Positions 51,435 to 59,951 of a stretch of 64,000 nucleotides of DNA are shown piece after piece. Numbering within the stretch: position 1 is the stretch's first letter; every line of letters begins with the position of its first letter. The DNA is taken from the NCBI RefSeq assembly GCF_016756495.1, contig NZ_AP023243.1, positions 2,236,501 to 2,300,500 of the forward strand, given 5' to 3'. The translations under genes and the position numbers were made by a program. A model generated the notes under the pieces. It saw only the letters and a list, made by a program, of their open reading frames with translations, did no database searches and was not told where the DNA came from. The DNA is from Mesorhizobium sp. 113-3-3. Its GTDB lineage: Bacteria > Pseudomonadota > Alphaproteobacteria > Rhizobiales > Rhizobiaceae.

Positions 51435-52967
51435 CTATCCTTCCTGGCATGCCGGCACAGGCACGGTCTCGCGTTCCGCCGCCGATCCGCGACGCAGGCC
51501 GAGGAAGACGACAAGGGCGGTGACGATGGTGATTGCCGCCAGCACGATCAGCAGCCTGTCGAACGCCGTCTCGTAGGCCTGGACCAGAGCCACGGCGCTG
51601 GCCGCCGGCAGATGCCGGGCCGTTTCACCGAGATTGCCGGTCACCAGCATCTGCGCCGCGGCGGCCGCATCCCTGGAAGACGCACCTTGAGTGCCTAGCT
51701 GTGCGGCGGTGAAACCCGACAGGGTCGCCATGACGATCGCCACCGCCACGCCCTCGCAAGCAACGCGCGTGGTGTTGAAGATGCCGACCGCCATGCCGGC
51801 GCGCTCCCTGGGCACGACGCTGACGGCAAGCCCGTCCATCAGCCCCCAGGGCAAGGCGATGCCGACGCCGATCAGCACCAGCGGCGCCACCAGGGCGACG
51901 GCGATCGGCGGCGTCAGGCTCAGCCAGACGAGGCCGGCGGCGGTGATGAGCAGGCCCGCGCCGCAGATCGTGGCCGGCGCGATCCAGCGTGCCAGCTGGC
52001 CGGCAAGCAAGGGCAGGATCAGCAGCGGCCCCGACAGACAGATCATCAATTGCCCGGCCTTGATCTCGCTCATCCCTTCAATGCCGATGAAGCGGATCGG
52101 CAACAGCACCAGCAGGACGACGAAGCCATAGGCGGGCGCCGCCGCCAGGAACTGGACGCCGACGAAGCGGGGGAAGCGAAACAGCGTGAGATCGAGCATC
52201 GGCCGGCGCAAGCGCCGTTCAACGACAACGAAGGCGGCGAAGAAGAGGGCGGCCGCGGCCAGCAGAGCGATGACGAGGGGATCGGCCCAACCGCTCTGCG
52301 GCGCCTGCAGGACGCCATAGGTCAGCGAGGCCAGCGCTGTGGTGAAGGTGCCGGCGCCCGCCCAGTCGAGACCGGTCGCATCCGGGTCGCGCGATTCCCT
52401 GATGGTGCGCAGGCCAAGCATCGCCGAGGCGATCGCCAGCACCGCCACCAGAACAAAGATCGACCGCCAGCCGAATGCGGAGATGAGCAGGGCCGAGGCG
52501 ATGGGGCCGAAGGCCAGGCCAATGCCGAAACTGGTGCCGAGGAAGCTGAAAGCACGCAGCCGTAGCGGCCCTTCGAATTCCTGCGCAAGCGCCGAAGCGC
52601 CGCCGGCGAAGGCCAGGGCGCTGCCGATGCCTTGCGCGGCCCTGAACATGTCAAACCAGACGATGCCGGGCGCCAGCATCGCACCCAGTGACGCCAGGAC
52701 ATAGAGGCAGAGGCCACCGAGGAAGATGCGCTTGCGGCCCAGATTGTCGGCCAGCGCGCCTGCCGCCATCAGGCTGGCGCCGAAGGTCAGCATGAAGGCG
52801 TTCGTCACCCAGTTGAGCGCGATCGGGCTGCCGCCGAGATCGGCCGCGATGCGGGAAAGCGCGACGGCCGGGCCGGTGAAGGTCAAGGGCATGGTCATCG
52901 CGGCAAGGCATACCGACAAGAGCACGAGCCATCGCACGGCGGGGCCGGTTGGGGTCTTCGGGGTCAT
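51435..52967 (-). CDS. MFS multidrug exporter (DHA2, EmrB/QacA type)
   Basis: A 510-residue transporter with about 14 membrane helices, starting MTPKTPTGPAVRWLVLLSV at 52967. Typical motifs are LTFGASLMAAGALADNLGRK (motif A, first loop) and the helix-5 stretch AFGPIASALLISAFGWRS. It probably expels drugs or metabolites by proton antiport. It diverges from a LysR regulator 146 bases away, its likely controller. Confidence 0.92.
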   Translation of the reverse strand: MTPKTPTGPAVRWLVLLSVCLAAMTMPLTFTGPAVALSRIAADLGGSPIALNWVTNAFMLTFGASLMAAGALADNLGRKRIFLGGLCLYVLASLGAMLAPGIVWFDMFRAAQGIGSALAFAGGASALAQEFEGPLRLRAFSFLGTSFGIGLAFGPIASALLISAFGWRSIFVLVAVLAIASAMLGLRTIRESRDPDATGLDWAGAGTFTTALASLTYGVLQAPQSGWADPLVIALLAAAALFFAAFVVVERRLRRPMLDLTLFRFPRFVGVQFLAAAPAYGFVVLLVLLPIRFIGIEGMSEIKAGQLMICLSGPLLILPLLAGQLARWIAPATICGAGLLITAAGLVWLSLTPPIAVALVAPLVLIGVGIALPWGLMDGLAVSVVPRERAGMAVGIFNTTRVACEGVAVAIVMATLSGFTAAQLGTQGASSRDAAAAAQMLVTGNLGETARHLPAASAVALVQAYETAFDRLLIVLAAITIVTALVVFLGLRRGSAAERETVPVPACQEG

Positions 52968-53113
52968 GGATTTTCCTATCTGAAGCAGCATCCTCCGGCA
53001 TGTGCGTGGCTCGCGGCGCCGGTTTTAACGACAAGATAGGTCGACGAGCTTTCAGGAAAAATAGTATTATATCTCCTGATATACCGGACTGAAACGCTCG
53101 AATGGGAATGACG

Positions 53114-54055
53114 ATGGATCGTCTCAATGGCCTTTTGGCCTTCGCCCGTACTGCAGAGCTCGGCAGTTTCATTGCCGCCGGCCGGGCGCTCGGCATTTCG
53201 GCTTCCGCCGTCGGCAAGAGCGTGGCCAGGCTCGAACAGGAACTCGGCGTGCGGCTCCTGCAGCGCAGCACGCGGCGGGTCGGCCTGACGGAAGAGGGCA
53301 GGCTGTTCAACGAGCGGGTGCGGCGCATCCTCGACGACATCGACGATGCCGAGGCGATGCTGTCACGAACGCGGGAGACGCCGCACGGGCGGCTGCGTAT
53401 CTCGACCCCGATCGTCACCTATCATCTGCTGCTGCCGGTGCTGTCGGAGTTCATGGCTCGCTATCCCGAGATCGAACTCGACATCGATTTCAACGACCGC
53501 ATCGTCGATGTCATCGAGGAAGGCATCGACGTCGCGATCAGAAGCGGCGAGCTGCCGGATTCACGATTGGTGTCGAGGCCTGTTGGGCCTTTTCGCATGC
53601 TTCTGTGCGCGGCGCCCTCCTACCTCGAGCGCCATGGCACACCCGGCGAACCGGCGGATCTCATCCGGCATTTCGGCATAAACTTTCGCTTTCTCAACAG
53701 CGGCAGGCTGCTGGAGTGGCCCTTCATCACCGGAAGCGCTGAACCGCAGATCCGCTCGAAGCTGACCTGCAACAACATGGAGGCTTTGAAGGGGGCCACG
53801 ATCGCGGGGCTCGGTATTGCCTGCATGCCCGATTTCCTGGTCCGCGAGGCGCTGCTGGACGGAAGGCTGCGCACCGTGCTCGACGATCATATCGACGGCC
53901 GCGGCCAGTTCCGCATGCTGTGGCCCTCCAACCGCCATCTGTCGCCCAAGGTACGCGTCTTCGTCGATTTCCTTCCCGAGCGCCTTGCGGTGGCGGCGAA
54001 TATGACTGGGGCGAAAAGTAGGGCACCAAAGGCGCTGAAGCCTGTCAGTCCCTGA
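53114..54055 (+). CDS. LysR family transcriptional regulator
   Basis: A 313-residue LysR protein starting MDRLNGLLAFARTAELGSF; ATGs at 53102 and 53108 are also in frame. The N-terminal HTH (LGISASAVGKSVARLEQELG) and the effector-binding domain (GRLRISTPIVTYHLLLPVL; GLGIACMPDFLVREAL) resemble the group that controls adjacent exporters. The divergent MFS gene is the likely target. Its 3' end overlaps the convergent AbrB gene by 11 bases. Confidence 0.92.
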   Translation: MDRLNGLLAFARTAELGSFIAAGRALGISASAVGKSVARLEQELGVRLLQRSTRRVGLTEEGRLFNERVRRILDDIDDAEAMLSRTRETPHGRLRISTPIVTYHLLLPVLSEFMARYPEIELDIDFNDRIVDVIEEGIDVAIRSGELPDSRLVSRPVGPFRMLLCAAPSYLERHGTPGEPADLIRHFGINFRFLNSGRLLEWPFITGSAEPQIRSKLTCNNMEALKGATIAGLGIACMPDFLVREALLDGRLRTVLDDHIDGRGQFRMLWPSNRHLSPKVRVFVDFLPERLAVAANMTGAKSRAPKALKPVSP

Positions 54056-55142
54056 TGCTTCTGGCCACCAGCCGCGCAACGCTCGGGCCGACGAGCAGCA
54101 CGATCAGGAAGCGGGCCGATTGCAACGCCATGACGAAGGAGATGTCGACGTTCCGCGCCGCGGCGGCGATGATGGCGACGCTGTCCATGCCGCCGGGGCT
54201 GGTCGCCAGATAGGCGGTCAGCGGATCGATGCCGAGGAGATGGCTGATCAGGAAGGCGAGCCCGCCGCAAAAGGCGATCAGCGCCACGATCGAGGCGATG
54301 ATCTGCGGCAAAGCGCGCGTCGCATGCCGCAGGATCGGCCTGGTGAAGTTCAGCCCGATCGACCAGCCGACCATGGCGTAGCTGATCGCCAGCAGCCAGG
54401 GCGGCAGCTGCATCTCGACGCCGAGGCCGAGATGGACGACGGCGCCGAAGATGAAGGTGCCGAGGAAGAAGGGTGAGGGCAACCGGCACAGCTTTCCCGC
54501 CAGGCCACCTATGACTGCGATGCCGATGGTCGCGGCCAAGGCCTGGGCATCGACCGGCGGAAACCAGATGATCGGTGGGATTTCGATGCCCGATGTGTCG
54601 ACCCACATCTTGGCTACCACAGCCGCCGTCATCGATACGAAGATGACGCGCAGATACTGCATGAAGGCGACAAGCCGCTGGTCGGCGCCGAAAGCGCCGG
54701 CCATCAGCACCATGGCGGTGGCTGCCCCAGGCGAGGAACCCCAGACGGCGGTGGTGCCGGGCAGGATGCGCCAGCGGCTGATCAGCCAGCCAAGCAGGCT
54801 GGAGGCCGCGACGGTGGCAATCACCACGCCCAGGAACAGCGGCCATTCCTGGTAGAAGACCGGAAAGATGTCGGCCGAGATCGACGCGGCGACGAGGCAG
54901 CCGACAATGGCCTGGGCGGAGCCGAACAGCAGGCGCGGCACCCGCACCGTGGCGCCATTGGTGCCGGCGACGATCGCCGCCAGCATCGGCCCGATCAGCA
55001 GCGCCGCCGGCAGGGCGGCAAGTTCGAGCACGCCGGCAAACAGGGCCGAGATGGTGAGCAGGACCAGCCATTGCGCAAACTTGTGCAAGTGCGCCATACG
55101 TTCGATGGCCGGCGTATCCGGCTGCTCGGGCGAGGTCTCCAT
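54045..55142 (-). CDS. AbrB-family membrane permease
   Basis: A 365-residue protein with about ten membrane helices, in two homologous halves: AALPAALLIGPMLAAIVAG then GSSPGAATAMVLMAG in the first, and the second ending with LATSPGGMDSVAIIAA. The two SPGG-like loops are the hallmark of the AbrB family (once called ammonia monooxygenase regulators), thought to be transporters. Function here is unknown. It starts at an ATG at 55142. Confidence 0.88.
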   Translation of the reverse strand: METSPEQPDTPAIERMAHLHKFAQWLVLLTISALFAGVLELAALPAALLIGPMLAAIVAGTNGATVRVPRLLFGSAQAIVGCLVAASISADIFPVFYQEWPLFLGVVIATVAASSLLGWLISRWRILPGTTAVWGSSPGAATAMVLMAGAFGADQRLVAFMQYLRVIFVSMTAAVVAKMWVDTSGIEIPPIIWFPPVDAQALAATIGIAVIGGLAGKLCRLPSPFFLGTFIFGAVVHLGLGVEMQLPPWLLAISYAMVGWSIGLNFTRPILRHATRALPQIIASIVALIAFCGGLAFLISHLLGIDPLTAYLATSPGGMDSVAIIAAAARNVDISFVMALQSARFLIVLLVGPSVARLVARSIRD

Positions 55143-55270
55143 ATTTCGGTCTTAGACCCAGCCGCGAAAAATACGAACCCTTGCGGCGAAAATGGGCACG
55201 ATTTCTCCAACTGGCGACGCTGGCGTGGAGCCTACGTTGGTGCGGGCATTTTTCACGCCGATGTCAGTAA

Positions 55271-55299
55271 TTGCGCAAATTTTGTTATTTGCGTATAGT
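55271..55299 (+). promoter_or_regulatory. Promoter with overlapping operator for parDE
   Basis: TTGCGC (55271-55276), 17-base spacer and TATAGT (55294-55299) form a good housekeeping promoter. The inverted repeat TGCGCAAAT-N6-ATTTGCGTA (55272-55295, one mismatch) overlaps it, a normal place for repression by the ParD antitoxin. A strong AGGAGGT ribosome site follows before the ATG at 55323. Confidence 0.65.
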
Positions 55300-55322
55300 C
55301 AAAGGGACAAGGAGGTACACCT

Positions 55323-55568
55323 ATGAACGTATCATTGGGAGATCGTTGGGAAAATTTTGTCTCGGACATCGTCAAGCTTGGCCGCTACGGCTCGGCCAGT
55401 GAAGTCGTGCGCGAGGGGCTGCGCCTAGTCGAAGAACGCGAGGAAAAGCTGAAGGCTTTACGCGCCATGCTCGACAAATCGTTTGCTGAGGGCGGTGAAG
55501 CCACCGAACAGGACATTGATGCATCTTTAGACGCCAAGGCCACACAACTCGCAAAGGAAGGCCTCTAG
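55323..55568 (+). CDS. parD: ParD-like antitoxin
   Basis: An 81-residue type II antitoxin: a ribbon-helix-helix N-terminus (VSLGDRWENFVSDIVKLG, then SASEVVREGLRLVEEREEK) and an acidic flexible C-terminus that would wrap the toxin. An AGGAGGT ribosome site gives it strong translation. The stop is 2 bases before the toxin start. An operator-like repeat lies on the promoter. Confidence 0.92.
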   Translation: MNVSLGDRWENFVSDIVKLGRYGSASEVVREGLRLVEEREEKLKALRAMLDKSFAEGGEATEQDIDASLDAKATQLAKEGL

Positions 55569-55570
55569 GA

Positions 55571-55903
55571 GTGCCACGCCTTCGCATGCTCTCTTCAGCC
55601 CAAGCAGACTTGGTCAGTCTTCTTGAGCATATCGCCCGAGAAAGCGGCGACCTCAAAGTCGCGAGACGGTTTGTAGAGGTCTTGCGTCAAAAATGTCGCG
55701 ACCTCGCGACATTGCCAGCCACTATCGGGCGTGCGCGGCACGAGCTCAGACCTGACGTGCGAAGCTACGCATTTCGCGGGTATGTGATCTTCTTCCGTTA
55801 TCGGGACGATTTCTTCGAAGTCGCCACCATAATCGAGGGGGGCATCGCGATATTGACGCTCTGTTTTCCGAAGCAGAGGGTGACTGAGGAGTATTCCGTA
55901 TGA
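55571..55903 (+). CDS. parE: ParE-like toxin
   Basis: A 110-residue RelE/ParE-fold toxin starting with GTG at 55571. The pattern MLSSAQADLVSLLEHIARES, then LATLPATIGRARHELRPD and GYVIFFRYRDDFFEVATI is that of ParE, which poisons DNA gyrase. The weaker start after a strong antitoxin start fits the expected excess of ParD. The pair lies in a short gap between chromosomal genes and is probably mobile. Confidence 0.92.
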   Translation: MPRLRMLSSAQADLVSLLEHIARESGDLKVARRFVEVLRQKCRDLATLPATIGRARHELRPDVRSYAFRGYVIFFRYRDDFFEVATIIEGGIAILTLCFPKQRVTEEYSV

Positions 55904-55985
55904 ATGCCATATCCTCGGCACCGTGCCGACGCGCGCTAGCGCCCGGCCATGGGCCGCATTCGAGAAGCGCTTGCTTCGTTGGGGT

Positions 55986-56294
55986 TCAGCCGGTCTTGCC
56001 GTCAGGCAATCCGAAACCGCCGACCGGGTGGGTCTCCACCTGGAACTCGAAGCCGGCGATGAAGGGGCGCGCCTTGGCGATGGCCGCCTGGACTTCGGGA
56101 AGCTGCAGCGAGGCCTTGTGGCTTGCCTGGTCCGTCCACACTTCGGTCACCCAGATCGCATCGGCGTCGGCCGGGTCGGTGGCGACGATATAGCTCAGGC
56201 AGCCCGGCAGGGCGCCGGTGCTGGCGCGCAGGACGTCCATGACCGCGTCGCGCTGGCCGCGCGCCGCCCGCATCTTGCCGATCAGTCCGTACAT
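55986..56294 (-). CDS. Antibiotic-biosynthesis-monooxygenase-fold protein
   Basis: A 102-residue ABM dimeric ferredoxin-like protein: MYGLIGKMRAARGQRDAV, CLSYIVATDPADADAIWV, and WTDQASHKASLQLPEVQA. Such small enzymes act as quinol monooxygenases (YgiN-like) or in redox metabolism. It is followed on the same strand, upstream, by an SDR gene 64 bases away, possibly one operon. Confidence 0.88.
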   Translation of the reverse strand: MYGLIGKMRAARGQRDAVMDVLRASTGALPGCLSYIVATDPADADAIWVTEVWTDQASHKASLQLPEVQAAIAKARPFIAGFEFQVETHPVGGFGLPDGKTG

Positions 56295-56358
56295 TCAGTT
56301 GTCTCCCCTTCAAAGTCTCCGACAAGAGTGTGCGGGCCTTCAGTATGCAGATAGCCGG

Positions 56359-57141
56359 TCACGGCATCAACTGGCCGCCATTCACCTCGATCACCTGGCC
56401 GGTGATGTAGCCGCTCAACAGGTCCGACGAGAGGAACAGATAGGCGCCGACGCAGTCTTCCGCCGTGCCGGCCCGGCCCTGCGGAATGGTGGCGACCATG
56501 CCCTTGATCTGCTCCTCGGTCGAATAGCGCTCGTGGAACGGGGTGAGAATGGTGCCGGGCGCCACAGCGTTGACGCGGATGCCGAAGCCGATCAGTTCCT
56601 TGGCCATGCCGCGCGTGACATTGGAGACGAAGGCCTTCGCAGAGCCGTAGAGGCCGGCGCCGCCGCCCGCACCATTGCGCGCGGCGATCGAGGAGGTGTT
56701 GACGATGAAGCCGCCCTGTTTCTTCAGCCACGGCATCGCCTTGCGCGAAGCGGTCAGCACCGAACGCGCGTTGAGGTCCATCACCGCGTCGTAATGCGCT
56801 TCGGTCTGTTCGGCATAGGGGATGCGGCCGAGCATGCCGCCGGCGTTGTTGACCAGCCCGTCGAGGCGGCCGAAATGCTGGGCGCTGTCCTCGACGACGC
56901 GCTCGACATCGGTGGCAACGGAAAAATCGCCCTGGACGAGGAACACCTCACCGCCGCCGTCGCGCATGGTCTTGGCGAGTTTCTCGGCAGCCTCTTTACT
57001 CGAATTGTAATGCAGCGCCACCTTGGATTTCTGCGCGGCGTAGGCCAGCGCGAGGGCCGCGCCGATGCCGGTCGAGGCGCCGGTGATCAGCACCGCCTTG
57101 CCGGCGAGATCGGGGATGGTGAGTGTATTGTTGGCTGGCAC
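56359..57141 (-). CDS. SDR family oxidoreductase
   Basis: A 260-residue short-chain dehydrogenase resembling 3-oxoacyl-ACP reductase/glucose dehydrogenase types. GASTGIG nucleotide motif at about residue 20, NNAGG, catalytic Ser in NTSSIAAR and YGSAK (Tyr/Lys). Ends with GQVIEVNGGQLMP, a common end in the family. Substrate unknown. It precedes the ABM protein on the same strand. Confidence 0.92.
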   Translation of the reverse strand: MPANNTLTIPDLAGKAVLITGASTGIGAALALAYAAQKSKVALHYNSSKEAAEKLAKTMRDGGGEVFLVQGDFSVATDVERVVEDSAQHFGRLDGLVNNAGGMLGRIPYAEQTEAHYDAVMDLNARSVLTASRKAMPWLKKQGGFIVNTSSIAARNGAGGGAGLYGSAKAFVSNVTRGMAKELIGFGIRVNAVAPGTILTPFHERYSTEEQIKGMVATIPQGRAGTAEDCVGAYLFLSSDLLSGYITGQVIEVNGGQLMP

Positions 57142-57203
57142 TGTTGTTTCCTCCGGGATGTCCGCCGCCCTTCGTAGGCCTTTGCCGCGGCAGTGTTCAA
57201 GCC

Positions 57204-57647
57204 TCAGGGGCGCAGATAGACATAGCCCTGGCTTTGCAGTTCCGCGAGCTTGACGACGCCGCCCTTGTCGGCGGCATGAAAGCCGTCCAGCAGGTCGGTG
57301 AGCGAAATATCCATGCCCCGCATGGTGTTGCCGCAGGCCTGCGGCTCGAGCCCCTGCTGCACCAGCCCGGAGAAGCGGCCGGAGATCGCGGCCGATATGC
57401 CCTTCGACTTGAAGCTGGCCAGGGCCGGGCCATGCACGACCAGCACGATGTCGACATTGCCGCCGGTGCCTTCATAGTGGTTCTTGATGTTGCCGAGCAC
57501 GAAGTTGACCTTGTCCACATCGCTTAAGTGATAGGCGACCTTCAGCCTGGCGGGTTCCGTGGCCGCGGCCTGCACCGCCCGCAGACCAAGAAACGTTCCG
57601 GTCCCGGCAAGAACCGCGCGGAACATGTCGCGTCTGCGCATGGGCAC
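57204..57647 (-). CDS. Exported DsrE-fold protein with twin-arginine signal
   Basis: A 147-residue protein with a Tat signal (RRRDMFRAVLAGTG, residues 4-17) and a DsrE/DsrF-like domain: LKVAYHLSDVDKVNFVLGN, VDIVLVVHGPAL, and a conserved cysteine in LEPQACGNTM followed by LAELQSQGYVYLRP. DsrE-like proteins carry sulphur on a cysteine; export by Tat suggests folding before transport. An ATG at 57641 would shorten it by two residues. No sulphur-oxidation genes are adjacent. Confidence 0.82.
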   Translation of the reverse strand: MPMRRRDMFRAVLAGTGTFLGLRAVQAAATEPARLKVAYHLSDVDKVNFVLGNIKNHYEGTGGNVDIVLVVHGPALASFKSKGISAAISGRFSGLVQQGLEPQACGNTMRGMDISLTDLLDGFHAADKGGVVKLAELQSQGYVYLRP

Positions 57648-57737
57648 TCTCCTCAGATTTCACCGCCATTTGCGTGGCTGCGGCCGCAATACTAGCATAG
57701 GTTGATGCTACGTCCTGTCGATGCGAGGAGAGGTCAC

Positions 57738-58841
57738 ATGACGTTCGGGGCAAGGGAATGGAAGACAATTGCGGGCGCCGGGCTTGGCGTTGCGCTGCTC
57801 GGTTTGCTGGCCGGCACAGCGGTCGCCGACGAGGCGCTCAAACTTAGGGAACTCAGCCCGAACGGGGCGGACGCCTGTTTCGGCCGGGTCTATGACGCGG
57901 GCCATCTCAAGGCACATCCGAAGCAGAAAGTGGCGCGGATATTCTTCTACTACGGCCATGATCCGGTCAGCCGGCCGAACGAGGAACCCACGGCCAATGC
58001 CGACACATCCTACAACGGTTTTCTCACCACCACGGTGCGTGGCGCCAAGGCGCCGGAATGGGCTGGCGGCTGGTGCAATCACGAATCAGAGGACGGCACT
58101 TCAGGCCCGATCCGTTGCGGCATGGATTGCGACCGCACGCTGGCCTCGCTGAAGGTCGACGACAAGGGCCGCTTGCTCCTCTCCGACCTGTCTTCCGACA
58201 TCTATCTCGATCCGGACTCTGAGGAGCAACTCGGCAAGGCGGAATACAACAGGCAAGCGCTCGGCTCGGAGGACGACAATTTCCGCCTCGATCCGATGCC
58301 GGCGGCGACCTGCAAGGCGGAATTCGCGCGCATCGATCCCATCGATCCGGCGCTCGGAGACCCGTTGCGCGTGCGGCTGAAGCCCGACCAGCCGTTCTGC
58401 TACGGCCGCGATTACGATGCGGCGCATATGAGTTCGCATCCCGACCAGCTGACGCAGTCGATCCGGGTTTTTCGCGGGCCGGTCGAACTGGCGTCCTTCG
58501 CATCTGGCGGGGACGCCGCCAACTGGCCCGATGGTGCCGACATTGCCGTTTCGGTGACGACCAGAAAAAATGGGACCAAGGTCACGCAGACCTATTCCTG
58601 CCAGGGCGAGGCCGACCAGTGGCGTTGCGCGGCAAGCTCGAAGATGAGCGATTTTGCCTGCGACATCGCGCAAAAGGAAATCTTCCTCAAGCGCGGCGCA
58701 AACGGCATGATGATGCTGGCCAATCCCAACAGCAGCCTGGCAATCGTCGATCTCTGCTCGAAGGCGGCCGACGGCAAGACGAAGTCGGACGACAAGGTCT
58801 ACCGGCTGGAGCCGATGCCGCAATCGGGCTGCGCACCTTGA
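57738..58841 (+). CDS. Exported protein with internal duplication, unknown function
   Basis: A 367-residue protein starting at the ATG at 57738, after GAGGAGAGG. A signal peptide runs to about residue 31 (GVALLGLLAGTAVAD). The mature part has two similar halves: DACFGRVYDAGHLKAHP near the start, repeated as PFCYGRDYDAAHMSSHP near the middle. Each half then ends in a PMPxxxC stretch (LDPMPAATCKA; LEPMPQSGCAP). At least eight cysteines suggest disulphides. I recognise no family. Its stop codon is inside the start of the 143-base palindrome. Confidence 0.8.
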   Translation: MTFGAREWKTIAGAGLGVALLGLLAGTAVADEALKLRELSPNGADACFGRVYDAGHLKAHPKQKVARIFFYYGHDPVSRPNEEPTANADTSYNGFLTTTVRGAKAPEWAGGWCNHESEDGTSGPIRCGMDCDRTLASLKVDDKGRLLLSDLSSDIYLDPDSEEQLGKAEYNRQALGSEDDNFRLDPMPAATCKAEFARIDPIDPALGDPLRVRLKPDQPFCYGRDYDAAHMSSHPDQLTQSIRVFRGPVELASFASGGDAANWPDGADIAVSVTTRKNGTKVTQTYSCQGEADQWRCAASSKMSDFACDIAQKEIFLKRGANGMMMLANPNSSLAIVDLCSKAADGKTKSDDKVYRLEPMPQSGCAP

Positions 58842-58983
58842 GGCCTGCCGATATTCAGGTGATGCCGGCCTGCGAACGGCGACTTCCTGCGCTTCCGGTG
58901 CTCACGTACTTTAAAGTACGCTCCGCTCCGGTTCTCGGAAGTCACCATTCTCAACTCGGCCTGACCTGAATCTCGACAGGCCT
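58841..58983. repeat. 143-base imperfect palindromic intergenic element
   Basis: The whole stretch is symmetrical about 58912: a perfect 16-base core palindrome CGTACTTTAAAGTACG (58905-58920), matching outer arms AGGCCTGCCGATATTCAGGT and ACCTGAATCTCGACAGGCCT (two mismatches), and imperfect pairing in between. It lies between two convergent genes and overlaps the stop of the first. Size, symmetry and place resemble dispersed palindromic repeats of rhizobia such as RIME. It could end transcription in both directions. Confidence 0.75.
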
Positions 58984-58998
58984 CAGGCTAGCGCAAGG

Positions 58999-59946
58999 CT
59001 AAGCAAACGGAACGGCCGTCGTGCCCTTCGGCAGCTTGGCCTCATCATCTGGCTCGACATGGATGGTGACGCGCACCGAGGGGATTTCGGCTTTCAGTGC
59101 GTCTTCGATGCGGTCGCAGATGACGTGGCTGGCGCCGACCGACATATCGGCGTCGACAACCAGATGGAACTCGATGAAGGTGGCGCGGCCGGCGATGCGG
59201 GTCTTCAGGTCGTGCACCTCCAGCGCGCCCTTGCAGTTGGCCGAGATGACGTCGCGGATGCGCATATGTTCGGTGGTGTCGACGGCGCGGTCCATCAGCC
59301 CGTTCATCGATGAGCCGATGACGTGCCAGCCCTGCCACAGAATGTTGAGCGCGACGATGACGGCGAGTGCCGGATCAAGGATCTGCCAGCCGGTCAGGAT
59401 TGCCCCGACCAGGCCGCCGAAGACGCCGACCGAGGTGACGACGTCGGTCATGATGTGATTGCCGTCGGCGACCAGCGCGGGCGATTTCTCCGCCCGGCCG
59501 ACGCGGATCAGCATCCAGGCCCAGAAGGCATTGATGAGGGTGGCGACGCCGTTGACGGCGAGGCCGTTCCAGGGCCTTTCCAGAGGCGCCGGGGCTTGCC
59601 AGGAGCGCCAGACCTCGTTGAGGATCAACAGCGCGGCGACGACGATCAGCACGCCTTCGAGCACCGCCGAGAAGTATTCCGCCTTGTGATGGCCGAACGG
59701 ATGATCCTGGTCGGCCGGCTTGTAGCTGACCTGGATCGCCCAGAAGGCGGCGACCGAGGCAATGACATTGACGATCGATTCCAGCGCATCCGAATAAAGC
59801 GCGACGGAGCCGGTGACGTACCAGGCGGCCAGCTTCAGCGCGAGCACGACAATGGCGACCACGATCGACCAGAAGGCAAGGTTGGCAACCTTGCGCTTCG
59901 CGGCCGCCTTGGCTGCGATCGCCATCGTGTTCTCGGCTTCGGCCAT
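58999..59946 (-). CDS. Cation diffusion facilitator transporter
   Basis: A 315-residue CDF efflux protein with six membrane helices and a C-terminal cytoplasmic domain. Metal-site sequences are ALYSDALESIVN in helix 2, DHPFGHHKAE in the loop and ADGNHIMTDV in helix 5. It likely exports Zn, Fe or Mn by proton exchange. It begins 5 bases after the trpE(G) stop, so it is cotranscribed with it, an odd partnership with no evident logic. The palindrome lies just past its stop. Confidence 0.92.
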   Translation of the reverse strand: MAEAENTMAIAAKAAAKRKVANLAFWSIVVAIVVLALKLAAWYVTGSVALYSDALESIVNVIASVAAFWAIQVSYKPADQDHPFGHHKAEYFSAVLEGVLIVVAALLILNEVWRSWQAPAPLERPWNGLAVNGVATLINAFWAWMLIRVGRAEKSPALVADGNHIMTDVVTSVGVFGGLVGAILTGWQILDPALAVIVALNILWQGWHVIGSSMNGLMDRAVDTTEHMRIRDVISANCKGALEVHDLKTRIAGRATFIEFHLVVDADMSVGASHVICDRIEDALKAEIPSVRVTIHVEPDDEAKLPKGTTAVPFA

Positions 59947-59951
59947 CGCGG

